Shown piece after piece: positions 14,368-22,051 of a DNA stretch of 39,039 bases. The number at the start of each line of letters is the position of its first letter. The stretch's first letter is position 1. The notes beneath the pieces were generated by a model. It ran no database searches, had not been told where the DNA came from, and was given only the letters and a program-made list of their open reading frames with translations. This DNA comes from a virus. The position numbers and the translations under genes were made by a program. The stretch spans positions 1 to 39,039 of IMG/VR virus record IMGVR_UViG_3300032287_001305. One strand, written 5' to 3'.

Positions 14368-14641
14368 TCCAGTAGTTCCTAGACACATGGTCACTTATGA
14401 CGGTGCAACAGTTAATGTATATCACGCAAACAAAGGTCAGGGATTGCCACGCCATGAACACGCTTATGCTCATTTAACAATGTGCCATGCTGGTTCTTGT
14501 TTGATTACTAAAGAAGGAAAGTCACTCATCATGACAAAAGACACACAACCTGTTGATTTACTAGCTGACGGTTGGCATGAGATTGAAGCATTAGAAGACG
14601 GCACAGTTTTTGTTAACGTCTTTTCAGAAGGAAAATATTAA
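14360..14641 (+). CDS. Cupin-like small protein in the fibre module
   Basis: The 93-aa protein has a cupin-type pattern: GLPRHEHAYAHLTMCHAGSC (His-x-His with a following Gly turn), then LITKEGKSLIMT and a late GWHEIEALEDGTVFVNVF strand. Cupins are small beta-barrels that often bind a metal or sugar through such histidines. It overlaps the previous gene by eight bases and abuts the next. A role in modifying or assembling fibres, or as a small virion protein, is possible; no catalysis can be assigned. Confidence 0.65.
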   Translation: MVNPVVPRHMVTYDGATVNVYHANKGQGLPRHEHAYAHLTMCHAGSCLITKEGKSLIMTKDTQPVDLLADGWHEIEALEDGTVFVNVFSEGKY

Positions 14642-15148
14642 ATGGGAATTAAACTCGCAGCGGCAAGTGGCGGAAGCGTTGAACTTGTCCCAACAAACAC
14701 AGCTAGTAACTTCATGGCTACGATGCCAGCTCGTACAGGTAACGTAGCGGTTGATGGCCCTGCGTTTGACGCAACAGCGGACGGCACTCAAGTTGTTGGC
14801 AGCGGAACATACACAAAAATTTTGTTTACGTCAGAGACATTTGACACAAACAATAATTTTGCATCAAGCCGATTTACGCCGACAGTTGCTGGCTATTATC
14901 AAATAAATACGTGTTGGTCGGCTTCTACAACTGGTGAAACAGTTGTGGCAATTTATAAAAATGGTTCGCTATTTCGGTATCTATTTGATCTTACTATGAC
15001 TAACCTTTATACACAGTCCAGTAGTTTGCTAATGTATTTAAACGGTTCTACTGACTACATTGAGGTTTATGCTTACCAATCGTCTGGTTCAAACAAAAAC
15101 CCAAATAGTGGTAGTTATTTTTCTGGCTCATTTGTGAGGGCGGCATGA
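14642..15148 (+). CDS. C1q/TNF-like fibre head protein
   Basis: The 168-aa protein shows a C1q-like beta-jelly-roll pattern. GPAFDATADGTQVV is followed by TYTKILFTSETFDTNNNF, then SRFTPTVAGYYQINTCWS (the AGYY strand is a hallmark), IYKNGSLFR, and a C-terminal YIEVYAYQSSGSN with SYFSGSFVRAA. C1q folds form trimers and bind sugars or proteins, and are used at the tips of phage fibres. It starts directly after the cupin-like gene and overlaps the next ORF (ATGATG). Confidence 0.8.
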   Translation: MGIKLAAASGGSVELVPTNTASNFMATMPARTGNVAVDGPAFDATADGTQVVGSGTYTKILFTSETFDTNNNFASSRFTPTVAGYYQINTCWSASTTGETVVAIYKNGSLFRYLFDLTMTNLYTQSSSLLMYLNGSTDYIEVYAYQSSGSNKNPNSGSYFSGSFVRAA

Positions 15149-15309
15149 TGACACTTGTTGAAAAAATTAAAACGCTGTACCCAGCCCTGCAAGATTCAGA
15201 TTTTAAATACACCATCATTGTGCAAAACGACAGCGATGGTCGTGGAGACTACATCGCCGCATGGAATCATCCAACACTTGCACGCCCTACTGAGGAGCAA
15301 TTAGCATGA
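15145..15309 (+). CDS. Small XkdW-like fibre-associated protein, 54 aa
   Basis: The ORF reads MMTLVEKIKTLYPALQDSDF, KYTIIVQNDSDGRGDYIAAW, NHPTLARPTEEQLA. The ending, with Trp then ARPTEEQL, matches small XkdW-type proteins that follow phage fibre genes. It overlaps the C1q-like gene and its stop overlaps the next start. The GAGGAG in its last codons serves as the ribosome site for the following fibre gene. Confidence 0.65.
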   Translation: MMTLVEKIKTLYPALQDSDFKYTIIVQNDSDGRGDYIAAWNHPTLARPTEEQLA

Positions 15310-16313
15310 GCGTTTCAATCAACGGCACAAGCGGCTTAGTTTTTAACGATGCCTCTACGCAGAACACTGCGGCTACTGGCTTTGGCTTCAAGAACCGCAT
15401 CATCAATGGTGCGATGATGATTGACCAGCGTAATGCGGGGGCTAGTGTTACTATAACATCAGGCGCCTACACGCTAGATAGATGGCTTTGCGGAGCTTCT
15501 CAATCATCCAAATACGCAGTCCAACAAAACGCTGGCTCAGTCACACCACCTGCTGGTTTTAAAAACTATTTAGGTGTAACTTCATCTTCTGCGTATTCAA
15601 TCACATCTACTGATTATTTTGGCATTATTCAGCCTATTGAAGGTTTAAACATAGGTGATTTGGCTTGGGGTACAGCGAGTGCTGCAACAGTAACTTTATC
15701 GTTCTGGGTTCGTAGCTCATTGACAGGCACATTTGGCGGGTCATTGCAAAACAGCGCTCAAAATAGGAGTTATCCATTTTCTTACACAATTTCTAGTGCA
15801 AATACTTGGGAACAAAAAACCATAACAATTGCTGGCGATACATCTGGCACATGGTTAACGACAAATGGTGTTGGTATCTACTTAACTATTGGGCTTGGCT
15901 ATGGCTCAACATATAGCGGTACTGCTGGTTCTTGGTCTTCAAACAACTATATATCAGCCACAGGCGCAACAAGCGTAGTCGGCACAAACGGAGCCACCTT
16001 CTACATCACAGGCGTTCAACTAGAAAAAGGCAGCACAGCCACATCGTTTGACTACCGCCCGTATGGTACTGAGTTGGCTTTGTGTCAGCGGTACTACGGA
16101 AAAGGCCGTGCTTATGGTATCCCTCGATCAAACGACAATGTGTTTTTGAGTTACACAACTTTTAAAGTAGCTATGAGAGCCGCGCCTACCATTACAACGT
16201 CAGACAGCTCTCCAGTTCAATTCACAGAAGTTGATGCGTGGGCTGGATATCAGTCGCCGGGGGTTGCTGGAGGCGCTCAAATATTTTACTGGACTGCAAC
16301 AGCGGAGCTATAA
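15306..16313 (+). CDS. Tail fibre/adhesin, 335 aa
   Basis: After an N-terminal MSVSINGTSGLVFNDASTQN docking segment, the protein has the conserved FKNRIINGAMMIDQRNAGAS and YTLDRWLCG patterns of a widespread phage fibre family. A beta-sandwich region with carbohydrate-binding-like strands (residues about 115-240) follows, then YITGVQLEKGSTATSFDYRP, a shared hinge before a variable end. It probably binds a surface sugar. GAGGAG lies eight bases before the ATG. Confidence 0.8.
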   Translation: MSVSINGTSGLVFNDASTQNTAATGFGFKNRIINGAMMIDQRNAGASVTITSGAYTLDRWLCGASQSSKYAVQQNAGSVTPPAGFKNYLGVTSSSAYSITSTDYFGIIQPIEGLNIGDLAWGTASAATVTLSFWVRSSLTGTFGGSLQNSAQNRSYPFSYTISSANTWEQKTITIAGDTSGTWLTTNGVGIYLTIGLGYGSTYSGTAGSWSSNNYISATGATSVVGTNGATFYITGVQLEKGSTATSFDYRPYGTELALCQRYYGKGRAYGIPRSNDNVFLSYTTFKVAMRAAPTITTSDSSPVQFTEVDAWAGYQSPGVAGGAQIFYWTATAEL

Positions 16314-16463
16314 ATGGAAAATTACAAACTCACAAATTCTGAGAATGTGAAGCGCTTGTCTGATAACGCCTTCATCCCATTCGACCCCGCCAACACAGAC
16401 TACCAAGCCTATTTGAAATGGCTGTCCGAGGGCAACACGCCTGAACCTGCTGAGGAGCAATGA
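16314..16463 (+). CDS. Small tail-fibre assembly-like protein, 49 aa
   Basis: The ORF reads [49 protein letters not shown]. The pattern FIPxDPANxDYQxYLxWLxxGNTPxP is characteristic of small proteins encoded just after phage fibre genes, often annotated as fibre assembly proteins. It follows the fibre stop directly. Its GAGGAG serves the next start, as in the 15145 gene. Confidence 0.75.
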   Translation: MENYKLTNSENVKRLSDNAFIPFDPANTDYQAYLKWLSEGNTPEPAEEQ

Positions 16464-16639
16464 TGCCAACAGTTGATGCAACAGATGCACGTTTGTCTTC
16501 TCATGAAGAAGTGTGTGCCTTAAGGTATGAAATTATTAATGCTCGTCTTAAACGTCTAGAAAGTATATTGGTAACAGCATGTGGCATATTATTAACCAGT
16601 ATGGGAGGTGTTGTTTTCACTTTGATAACACACAAGTGA
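16463..16639 (+). CDS. XhlA-like membrane protein, lysis accessory
   Basis: The 58-aa protein has an N-terminal amphipathic, charged helix (SSHEEVCALRYEIINARLKR) and one C-terminal transmembrane segment (ILVTACGILLTSMGGVVFTL). This is the layout of XhlA-type proteins that assist holins in cell lysis. Of two adjacent ATGs, the second (16463) has better spacing from GAGGAG. It opens a run of membrane and lysis genes. Confidence 0.65.
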   Translation: MPTVDATDARLSSHEEVCALRYEIINARLKRLESILVTACGILLTSMGGVVFTLITHK

Positions 16640-16640
16640 T

Positions 16641-17351
16641 ATGCCATTAGCCATACTAGCTGCTGCAAATGCTGCTGTTAAGGCTATACAACAGGGATGT
16701 GAGCTTTATCAGGAATACAAAGGAACCGTCCTAGAAGCTAAGAAAACCTTGGACACTGCCGTAGGTATTGCCAAGGAAGTTTCAGGGGCTTCTAGGGGCT
16801 TCTGGGGCTTTCTAAAGGGCAAGTTCTTTGGGGAGGAAAAGTCTGTTATACAGGTTGAAGCTAAACCTCCTGAAAAGAAGGCTAAGAAAGTTCCAATAGA
16901 CAGGGATGAATTGTCCATAACATTGGACATCATTGCTCAGCTTAAGGTGTTCTTCTCATGTATGACACAGCTTAAACAGAAGCTGGCAGATGCAGAGCTA
17001 CATAGCCTAGATGCTAAGAGTGATGCTGACCTTCTAAGCAGCTCAGTGGATATTGAATATGCTATGACAGAAGTGGCTAAGCTTCAGAAGCAGATAAGAG
17101 AAACAATGGTGTATCAAATAGGCGGAGACTTAGGAGACCTATACACCAAGGTGGTTAAGAGAGTAGGGATAATACAAGAACAACAAGAAGCAGCTAGGCT
17201 GGTGGCTCTGAGAAAGAAGAAAGAAGAAGAGGCTATTAAAGCCCAACAAGCAGCCAAGCGTCATAAGCGTTTAGCTATAGCAGCAATAGTAATACTTATA
17301 ACGGCGGAAACATGGGGACTAATGGCAGCGATAGTGATAGCAAATACATAA
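16641..17351 (+). CDS. Coiled-coil protein with C-terminal membrane anchor
   Basis: The 236-aa protein has an Ala-rich amphipathic N-terminus, a Lys-rich hinge (EAKPPEKKAKKVPIDRDELS, about 73-93), long helices, and a C-terminal hydrophobic span (LAIAAIVILITAETWGLMAA). No family is recognised. Its place between an XhlA-like protein and holins suggests a membrane or lysis role, though an internal virion protein is possible. The next small ORF starts inside its last 40 bases in another frame. Confidence 0.65.
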   Translation: MPLAILAAANAAVKAIQQGCELYQEYKGTVLEAKKTLDTAVGIAKEVSGASRGFWGFLKGKFFGEEKSVIQVEAKPPEKKAKKVPIDRDELSITLDIIAQLKVFFSCMTQLKQKLADAELHSLDAKSDADLLSSSVDIEYAMTEVAKLQKQIRETMVYQIGGDLGDLYTKVVKRVGIIQEQQEAARLVALRKKKEEEAIKAQQAAKRHKRLAIAAIVILITAETWGLMAAIVIANT

Positions 17352-17464
17352 GCTTTCTTGTTCTTATGACTCTTTTATGGTTCATCATCCTACCATTTGA
17401 ATTGTTTATGTACATCAAGGTGAATAAGGCAGTGGCTATGTGTGAAAGGAAAGCAAATGAATGA
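17312..17464 (+). CDS. Small membrane protein, 50 aa
   Basis: The ORF reads MGTNGSDSDSKYISFLVLMT, LLWFIILPFELFMYIKVNKA, VAMCERKANE. It has one strong hydrophobic span and a charged C-terminus, with GGCGGA six bases before the ATG. It overlaps both neighbours, typical of lysis genes, and could be a spanin-like or holin-control peptide. This is supported by frame, ribosome site and hydrophobicity only. Confidence 0.55.
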   Translation: MGTNGSDSDSKYISFLVLMTLLWFIILPFELFMYIKVNKAVAMCERKANE

Positions 17465-17906
17465 TTTATTAAACCTGCTCAAAGGAGCAGCCCCTGCGTT
17501 GGCAACAGCAGTGGCTGGCCCTATGGGTGGTATGGCTATTAAGGCTATAGCAGACAAGCTTGGTGTTCCTCCTTCTGTAAGCGAGGTGACTAAGGCTTTG
17601 GAGGCAGACCCAGAGCTGGCCTTGAAGCTTAAAGAAATTGATATACGTGCCTTTGAAGCAGAAACAAAAGCAGTGTCAGAGCGTTGGCAAGCAGACATGG
17701 CCTCTGATAGCTGGCTGTCTAAGAACATTAGACCTATGACTCTCATTGCCATCTTTGTTGCCTACTTCTTGTTTGCTGCATTAAGTGCTGGTGGTATTAA
17801 TGTCAATGAGTCTTATGTTAAATTGTTAGGTGAATGGGGTCAGCTTATTATGCTGGCTTATTTTGGTGGCAGAACAGCCGAGAAAATTATGGAGAAACGT
17901 AAATGA
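17457..17906 (+). CDS. Holin, three-TM GTA-type family
   Basis: The 149-aa protein resembles the 3TM holin family (GTA holin type). A hydrophobic N-terminal Ala/Gly-rich segment leads to KEIDIRAFEAETKAVSERWQ, then ADMASDSWLSKNIRPMTLIA, a hallmark before two further spans (IFVAYFLFAAL and LGEWGQLIMLAYFGG). It would make lesions in the inner membrane so the endolysin can act. An in-frame GTG lies at 17442, but the ATG at 17457 with AAGGAAA upstream is preferred. Confidence 0.8.
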   Translation: MNDLLNLLKGAAPALATAVAGPMGGMAIKAIADKLGVPPSVSEVTKALEADPELALKLKEIDIRAFEAETKAVSERWQADMASDSWLSKNIRPMTLIAIFVAYFLFAALSAGGINVNESYVKLLGEWGQLIMLAYFGGRTAEKIMEKRK

Positions 17907-18151
17907 CTGAGTTCCAAAGAGAAATTATTTTCATTGCCAGAATGATGGCAACTACATTAAGCTTTGTTATATTAACAATGACAATCTCCCTATTGGGTGG
18001 TTTGTTTATGCCTAATAGTGTGATTGATAATAAAGACATCTTTCCAATTATAGCTCCTGCTTTCTCTACCATCATTGGTGGTTTCATTGGCTGGTTGGCT
18101 GCTATTAAATTAAACAATGCATCGGAGAATAAAGATGACGCAACTGAGTAA
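17903..18151 (+). CDS. Two-span membrane protein, second holin or antiholin candidate
   Basis: The 82-aa protein has two hydrophobic spans (TTLSFVILTMTISLLGGLF and FSTIIGGFIGWLAAI) and an acidic tail ending SENKDDATE. Its ATG overlaps the holin stop and its end overlaps the endolysin start, so it is coupled within the lysis cassette. A second small membrane protein between holin and endolysin is often a holin partner or antiholin; that is inferred. Confidence 0.65.
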   Translation: MTEFQREIIFIARMMATTLSFVILTMTISLLGGLFMPNSVIDNKDIFPIIAPAFSTIIGGFIGWLAAIKLNNASENKDDATE

Positions 18152-18602
18152 GAATTTTTCATTGGCTGAATTCACCAAGAGTGAGACAGCTACACGTAAG
18201 GGCCTTGATAACACCCCTACACCAGAGGTGATTCAAAACCTACAGAAGCTTGTGGATAACATCATCCAGCCAATCAGAGAAGCTATTGGTAAACCCATCA
18301 AGATTAACTCAGGCTATAGAGCACCAGAGGTTAATGCTTCTGTTGGTGGCTCCAAGACTTCTGATCATTGCAAGGGCCAAGCAGCTGACATTGAAATCAA
18401 TGGCATGGCTAATGGTGATTTGGCTCAATACATTGTGGACAACTACAAGTTTACACAGGTGATACTGGAGTTTTATACAGCTGGTATTCCAGACAGTGGT
18501 TGGGTGCATGTCTCTTATGACCCTAACAACCTGAAGTGTGAAGCTTTGACAGCTGTTAAGCAAGATGGTAAGACAGTTTATCTCAAGGGTCTGCACAAAT
18601 GA
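18135..18602 (+). CDS. Endolysin, M15-family D,D-/L,D-peptidase
   Basis: The 155-aa protein shows Peptidase M15 zinc motifs: SGYRAPEVNASVGGSKTSDH with KGQAADIEI (His and Asp ligands in SxHxxGxAxD) and WVHVSYD near the C-terminus (second His). It would cut peptide stems of peptidoglycan at lysis. A longer frame begins at 18117, but the ATG at 18135 has GGAG at eight bases. It has no signal peptide, so release depends on the holin. Confidence 0.85.
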   Translation: MTQLSKNFSLAEFTKSETATRKGLDNTPTPEVIQNLQKLVDNIIQPIREAIGKPIKINSGYRAPEVNASVGGSKTSDHCKGQAADIEINGMANGDLAQYIVDNYKFTQVILEFYTAGIPDSGWVHVSYDPNNLKCEALTAVKQDGKTVYLKGLHK

Positions 18603-18856
18603 AAGACAGCAGACTAGAAAGAGCAGGAGTGTCTGGTTATAACAAACCAAAGAAGACACCAAGTCATCCAACAAAGAGCCATGTTGTTGTAGCCAAGAGT
18701 GGTGATCAAGTTAAGACCATCCGCTTTGGACAACAAGGTGTGTCAGGTAGTCCTGATGGTTCTAAAAGAAACCAAGCGTTTAAGGCTAGACATGCCTCTA
18801 ACATATCCAAAGGTAAAATGAGCGCCGCATATTGGGCAGATAAGGTGAAATGGTAA
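18599..18856 (+). CDS. Conserved hypothetical basic protein, 85 aa
   Basis: The sequence MKDSRLERAGVSGYNKPKKT, with PSHPTKSHVVVAKSGDQVKT and a C-terminal HASNISKGKMSAAYWADKVK W, matches a small basic phage protein family of unknown function (DUF6321-like, from memory). It overlaps the endolysin stop (ATGA). Its basic character and link to the DUF6496-like gene suggest a virion or DNA-contact role. Confidence 0.75.
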   Translation: MKDSRLERAGVSGYNKPKKTPSHPTKSHVVVAKSGDQVKTIRFGQQGVSGSPDGSKRNQAFKARHASNISKGKMSAAYWADKVKW

Positions 18857-19023
18857 TGAAACAAACTAAGAAACAATCAGCCAAGATTGGCAAGGTGATG
18901 CATGAGTACAAGACAGGAACTCTGCATTCAGGCAAGGGTGGCAAGGTTGTCACCAATCCAAAGCAAGCCATTGCCATCAGCATGTCTGAAGCAGGCATGA
19001 AAAAAAGTAAGAAAAAGACTTGA
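18856..19023 (+). CDS. DUF6496-like small basic protein, 55 aa
   Basis: The ORF reads MKQTKKQSAKIGKVMHEYKT, GTLHSGKGGKVVTNPKQAIA, ISMSEAGMKKSKKKT. The IGKVMHEYKxGxLHSGxGGKVVTNxKQAIAIxxSEA pattern is that of the DUF6496 family, present in many phages and bacteria, function unknown. An alternative ATG two codons upstream (18850) is possible. Its TGA lies inside the -35 box of the next promoter. Confidence 0.75.
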   Translation: MKQTKKQSAKIGKVMHEYKTGTLHSGKGGKVVTNPKQAIAISMSEAGMKKSKKKT

Positions 19024-19048
19024 CAAAATAAGCAATAGCTGTTATAAT
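19020..19048 (+). promoter_or_regulatory. Consensus sigma-70 promoter before the tail genes
   Basis: TTGACA (19020-19025), 17 bases, TATAAT (19043-19048). The -35 box overlaps the stop of the DUF6496-like gene. An A+T-rich leader of about 65 bases leads to the adaptor gene at 19120. It matches the promoters at 3005 and 10066. Confidence 0.85.
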
Positions 19049-19119
19049 AGTACTTAGTAGTACATAACAAGAGTAATAGTTATTAACATTATTATGTATA
19101 ATACATATAAGGAACTTAG

Positions 19120-19770
19120 ATGACATACTTAGAAGCTGTCAATAGTGTACTTAGAAGACTAAGAGAGCGTGAAGTAACGTCTGTCTCTGAGACTTCTTAT
19201 AGTAGACTCATTGGTGATTTTATTAACGATGCCAGAGCAGAAGTAGAGAATGCTTGGAACTGGAGCAGCCTACGTACAACTCTTACACTGAACACCACAG
19301 CTGATGTGTTTAACTATGAGCTGAATGGTAGCCAGAATAATTTCAATGTTATTGATGTTCTTAACGACACCACTAACACATTCATGAAATACAAAGCTGG
19401 ACAAGAGTTCGATAAACTGTTCTTGACACAAGAGCCTACTTCTAAAGGTGCTCCAATCTATTACAACTGGAACGGGGTTAGCCCTGATGGTGACACACAG
19501 GTTGACATCTATCCTATTCCTGATGGTGTGTATAACATTCGATTTAACGTGTTGTTAAGAAACACTGACCTAACCTCTGACAGTAATGTCATTCAAGTAC
19601 CACATCGTCCTGTTGTGTTGTTAGCTTTTGCTAGAGCAGTGGAAGAACGTGGTGAAGACGGTGGCAACAGCAGTCAATATGCTTATGGTACAGGCATGAG
19701 AGCCTTGGCAGATGAGATTGCTTATGATGCTGCACGTAGGCCAGAAGACACTATTTGGTATCCAGTATGA
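19120..19770 (+). CDS. Head-tail adaptor / tail tubular protein A-like
   Basis: The 216-aa protein starts MTYLEAVNSVLRRLREREVT and has FINDARAEVENAWNWSSLRT. This is the N-terminal helical pattern of podophage adaptors (T7 gp11 / P22 gp4 type) that form a ring under the portal. A beta-rich middle and ILLxFARAVEERGEDGG-type helix follow. Position directly before the nozzle-like protein supports this. AAGGAACTTAG precedes the ATG and a strong promoter lies upstream. Confidence 0.8.
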   Translation: MTYLEAVNSVLRRLREREVTSVSETSYSRLIGDFINDARAEVENAWNWSSLRTTLTLNTTADVFNYELNGSQNNFNVIDVLNDTTNTFMKYKAGQEFDKLFLTQEPTSKGAPIYYNWNGVSPDGDTQVDIYPIPDGVYNIRFNVLLRNTDLTSDSNVIQVPHRPVVLLAFARAVEERGEDGGNSSQYAYGTGMRALADEIAYDAARRPEDTIWYPV

Positions 19771-21371
19771 AAGAACTTAAGTCTGCTTCAGTAGGTGCTC
19801 CGGGTTTCTTTGGGCTTAACACTCAAAGCTCTGGGGCTTTGTTGTCTGACGGATTTGCCCTTGTTGCTAACAACTGTATCATTGATAAGTATGGACGTTT
19901 AGGCGCACGTAAGGGATGGTCTATGCGTACAACTGGTGGTAGTACACCACTGGCTGGCAACCCAATCAAGAGCATCTTTGAATATGTTAATGCTGATGGA
20001 ACCATTGACTACATCAGTGCTGGCAATAACAAGCTATTTAGAGCTGGTGTTGCTGGTGCATTAACAGACATTACACCTGCTAGTTATACAGTGACAGCTA
20101 ACAACTGGCAGATGGTTTCTCTTAATGACCATGCTCTCATTGTACAAAAGAGCCATGAGCCTATTGTGTTTACAAGAGAATCAGCAAGCCTTGTTGTTAC
20201 TAAGCTTGTTGATCACGGGTCTGCTCACGGTGGTGCTTCCTTTTCTAGTCCAGTGTTTGGTACAGGAACAGGCAATGGCCCTAATGCAGCGTTGGCTGCT
20301 TATGGACGTTTCTGGGTGATTGGTACAAACAATAATAAGACCACTCTCTATTGGTCAACAGACATTGCTGACTCACACTTTCCTACTTTTAACACAGGCG
20401 CAGGTAGAACATCTGGTAGCATGAACATGTCTGCCAAACTTCCTAATAACGTAGACGAGGCTGTCGGTCTTGCTGCACATAACGGCTACATCATTGTGTT
20501 CTTTAAACAGAACATTGTCATGCTGCGTGGTAATGATGATAACTTCTCCAATCCCTCCACCATGTATGTGCAAGATGTGTTGCCCGGTGTAGGCTGCATT
20601 GCTAGAGACTCCATTCAAAAGACAGGCAACGATGTGTTGTTCTTGTCTGCTTCTGGTGTAAGAAGTCTTGGTCGTACTGTTCAAGAGAAGAGTATGCCAA
20701 TGAGAGACCTCACAGCTAACGTGCGTGATGACATCTTCTCTTACATTGAAGCAACCAACATGGATGATGTAAGAAGCTGCTACTCAGAAAAGTATGCCTT
20801 CTACTTGTTAAGCTTCCCTTCCATTGCTTCTCCTGCTGTCTATTGCATTGACATGAGAAAGCCATTAGAAGATGGCTCAGCACGTATAACATCATGGCTT
20901 GGATATACAGCTTATGCTTTGTGCTCCTGCAGAAGTGGTGTGTTATACATCGGTAAGCCTAATGGTATTGGTGAATATTTTGGTTATCAAGACAATGGTG
21001 TCAAATATCAATTCACATATTATACCAACCATTTCAACTTTGAACAACCAACAACTAACAAGATTGCTAAGAACTTAGGCATTGTGTTAATTGGTGGTGG
21101 TGGTCAACGTCTTGTTGCTAAGCTTGGCTTTGACTTCTCTACTATTTACAGCTCCTACCCCATCTCTGTAACACAGGGAGACTATGCTGAATATAACGTA
21201 GCTGAATATAACATTGCTGAATATAGCTCTGGTGTGTTCATCGAGAATGCTAAGACCCCTGTTGGTGGTCAAGGCAAGACAATACAAATTGGATTTGAAG
21301 CAGAGGTTAATGGTGCTCCGTTGAGCATTCAGAAACTAGATGTGTTTGTTAAAACAGGAAAGAGTTATTAA
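19767..21371 (+). CDS. Tail nozzle / tail tubular protein B-like
   Basis: The 534-aa protein begins MKELKSASVGAPGFFGLNTQ and shows SDGFALVANNCIIDKYGRLG with ARKGW. This opening is typical of podophage tail stabilisation or nozzle proteins (T7 gp12-like), which form a beta-propeller tube below the adaptor. Central blades include AAYGRFWVIGTNNNKTTLYW and LAAHNGYIIVFFKQNIVMLR. The ATG at 19767 overlaps the adaptor stop (ATGA); an in-frame TTG lies four codons upstream. Confidence 0.85.
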   Translation: MKELKSASVGAPGFFGLNTQSSGALLSDGFALVANNCIIDKYGRLGARKGWSMRTTGGSTPLAGNPIKSIFEYVNADGTIDYISAGNNKLFRAGVAGALTDITPASYTVTANNWQMVSLNDHALIVQKSHEPIVFTRESASLVVTKLVDHGSAHGGASFSSPVFGTGTGNGPNAALAAYGRFWVIGTNNNKTTLYWSTDIADSHFPTFNTGAGRTSGSMNMSAKLPNNVDEAVGLAAHNGYIIVFFKQNIVMLRGNDDNFSNPSTMYVQDVLPGVGCIARDSIQKTGNDVLFLSASGVRSLGRTVQEKSMPMRDLTANVRDDIFSYIEATNMDDVRSCYSEKYAFYLLSFPSIASPAVYCIDMRKPLEDGSARITSWLGYTAYALCSCRSGVLYIGKPNGIGEYFGYQDNGVKYQFTYYTNHFNFEQPTTNKIAKNLGIVLIGGGGQRLVAKLGFDFSTIYSSYPISVTQGDYAEYNVAEYNIAEYSSGVFIENAKTPVGGQGKTIQIGFEAEVNGAPLSIQKLDVFVKTGKSY

Positions 21372-21373
21372 CT

Positions 21374-22039
21374 ATGAGTAACTATACAAAGCTTACGTCT
21401 TATGATACGAAGGACAGCTTAACAACAGGCGACCCTTTAAAGCGTGTTAAAGGTACAGAGCTAGATGATGAGTTTGATGCCATTGCTACAGCCATTGCTA
21501 CTAAGGCTGACAGTGTATCTCCTAGCTTCTCAGGAACACCTACAGCTCCTACAGCTTCGTTTGGTACTAACACCACACAAGTAGCAACAACGGGTTTTGT
21601 TCAAGCTGCTCTAGCTGCTATGTATCCGGTTGGTAGTGTTTATACAAACATCTCTGATGCTACAAACCCTGCAACATTGCTTGGCTTTGGTACATGGGTA
21701 GCTATTACAGGCCGTGTTGTTGTTGGTCTTGATGCTGCTGATGCTGCTTTTGATACAGCAGGTGAGACAGGTGGTAGCAAGGATGCTGTTGTTGTAAGTC
21801 ACACTCACACAGCAACATCAACAGATTCAGGCCACACTCACGATGCAAACACCTATAACTCAGGCACAGATAGTGGCCCTGATGAAACATTGCATCGTGC
21901 TAGAGGGTCATATGATCCAATTGGAACTACAACTGGCTATGCAAATATTACAACTACAGTTGCTTCTGCTGGTGTCTCAGCTACCAACGCCAACCTTCAA
22001 CCATACGTAGTTGCATACGTGTGGAAGAGAACAGCTTAA
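21374..22039 (+). CDS. Collar-type tail fibre protein
   Basis: The 221-aa protein has KRVKGTELDDEFDAIATAIA near the start, a docking pattern found in podophage tail proteins, then YPVGSVYTNISDATNPATLL with GFGTWVAITGRVVVGLD. This is the phage tail-collar-like motif. HTHTATSTDSGHTH histidines could bind metal, as in fibre tips built on HxH motifs. It follows the nozzle gene by two bases. It likely forms a short fibre or central tip. Confidence 0.8.
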   Translation: MSNYTKLTSYDTKDSLTTGDPLKRVKGTELDDEFDAIATAIATKADSVSPSFSGTPTAPTASFGTNTTQVATTGFVQAALAAMYPVGSVYTNISDATNPATLLGFGTWVAITGRVVVGLDAADAAFDTAGETGGSKDAVVVSHTHTATSTDSGHTHDANTYNSGTDSGPDETLHRARGSYDPIGTTTGYANITTTVASAGVSATNANLQPYVVAYVWKRTA

Positions 22040-22051
22040 TAAGGAAACGAT

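Noticed and set aside
18252-18260. Further TGTGGATAA strings in the endolysin gene and portal gene (near 7036)
   Set aside because: They are isolated and encode ordinary Val-Asp-Asn codons, unlike the phased cluster at 2921-2961.
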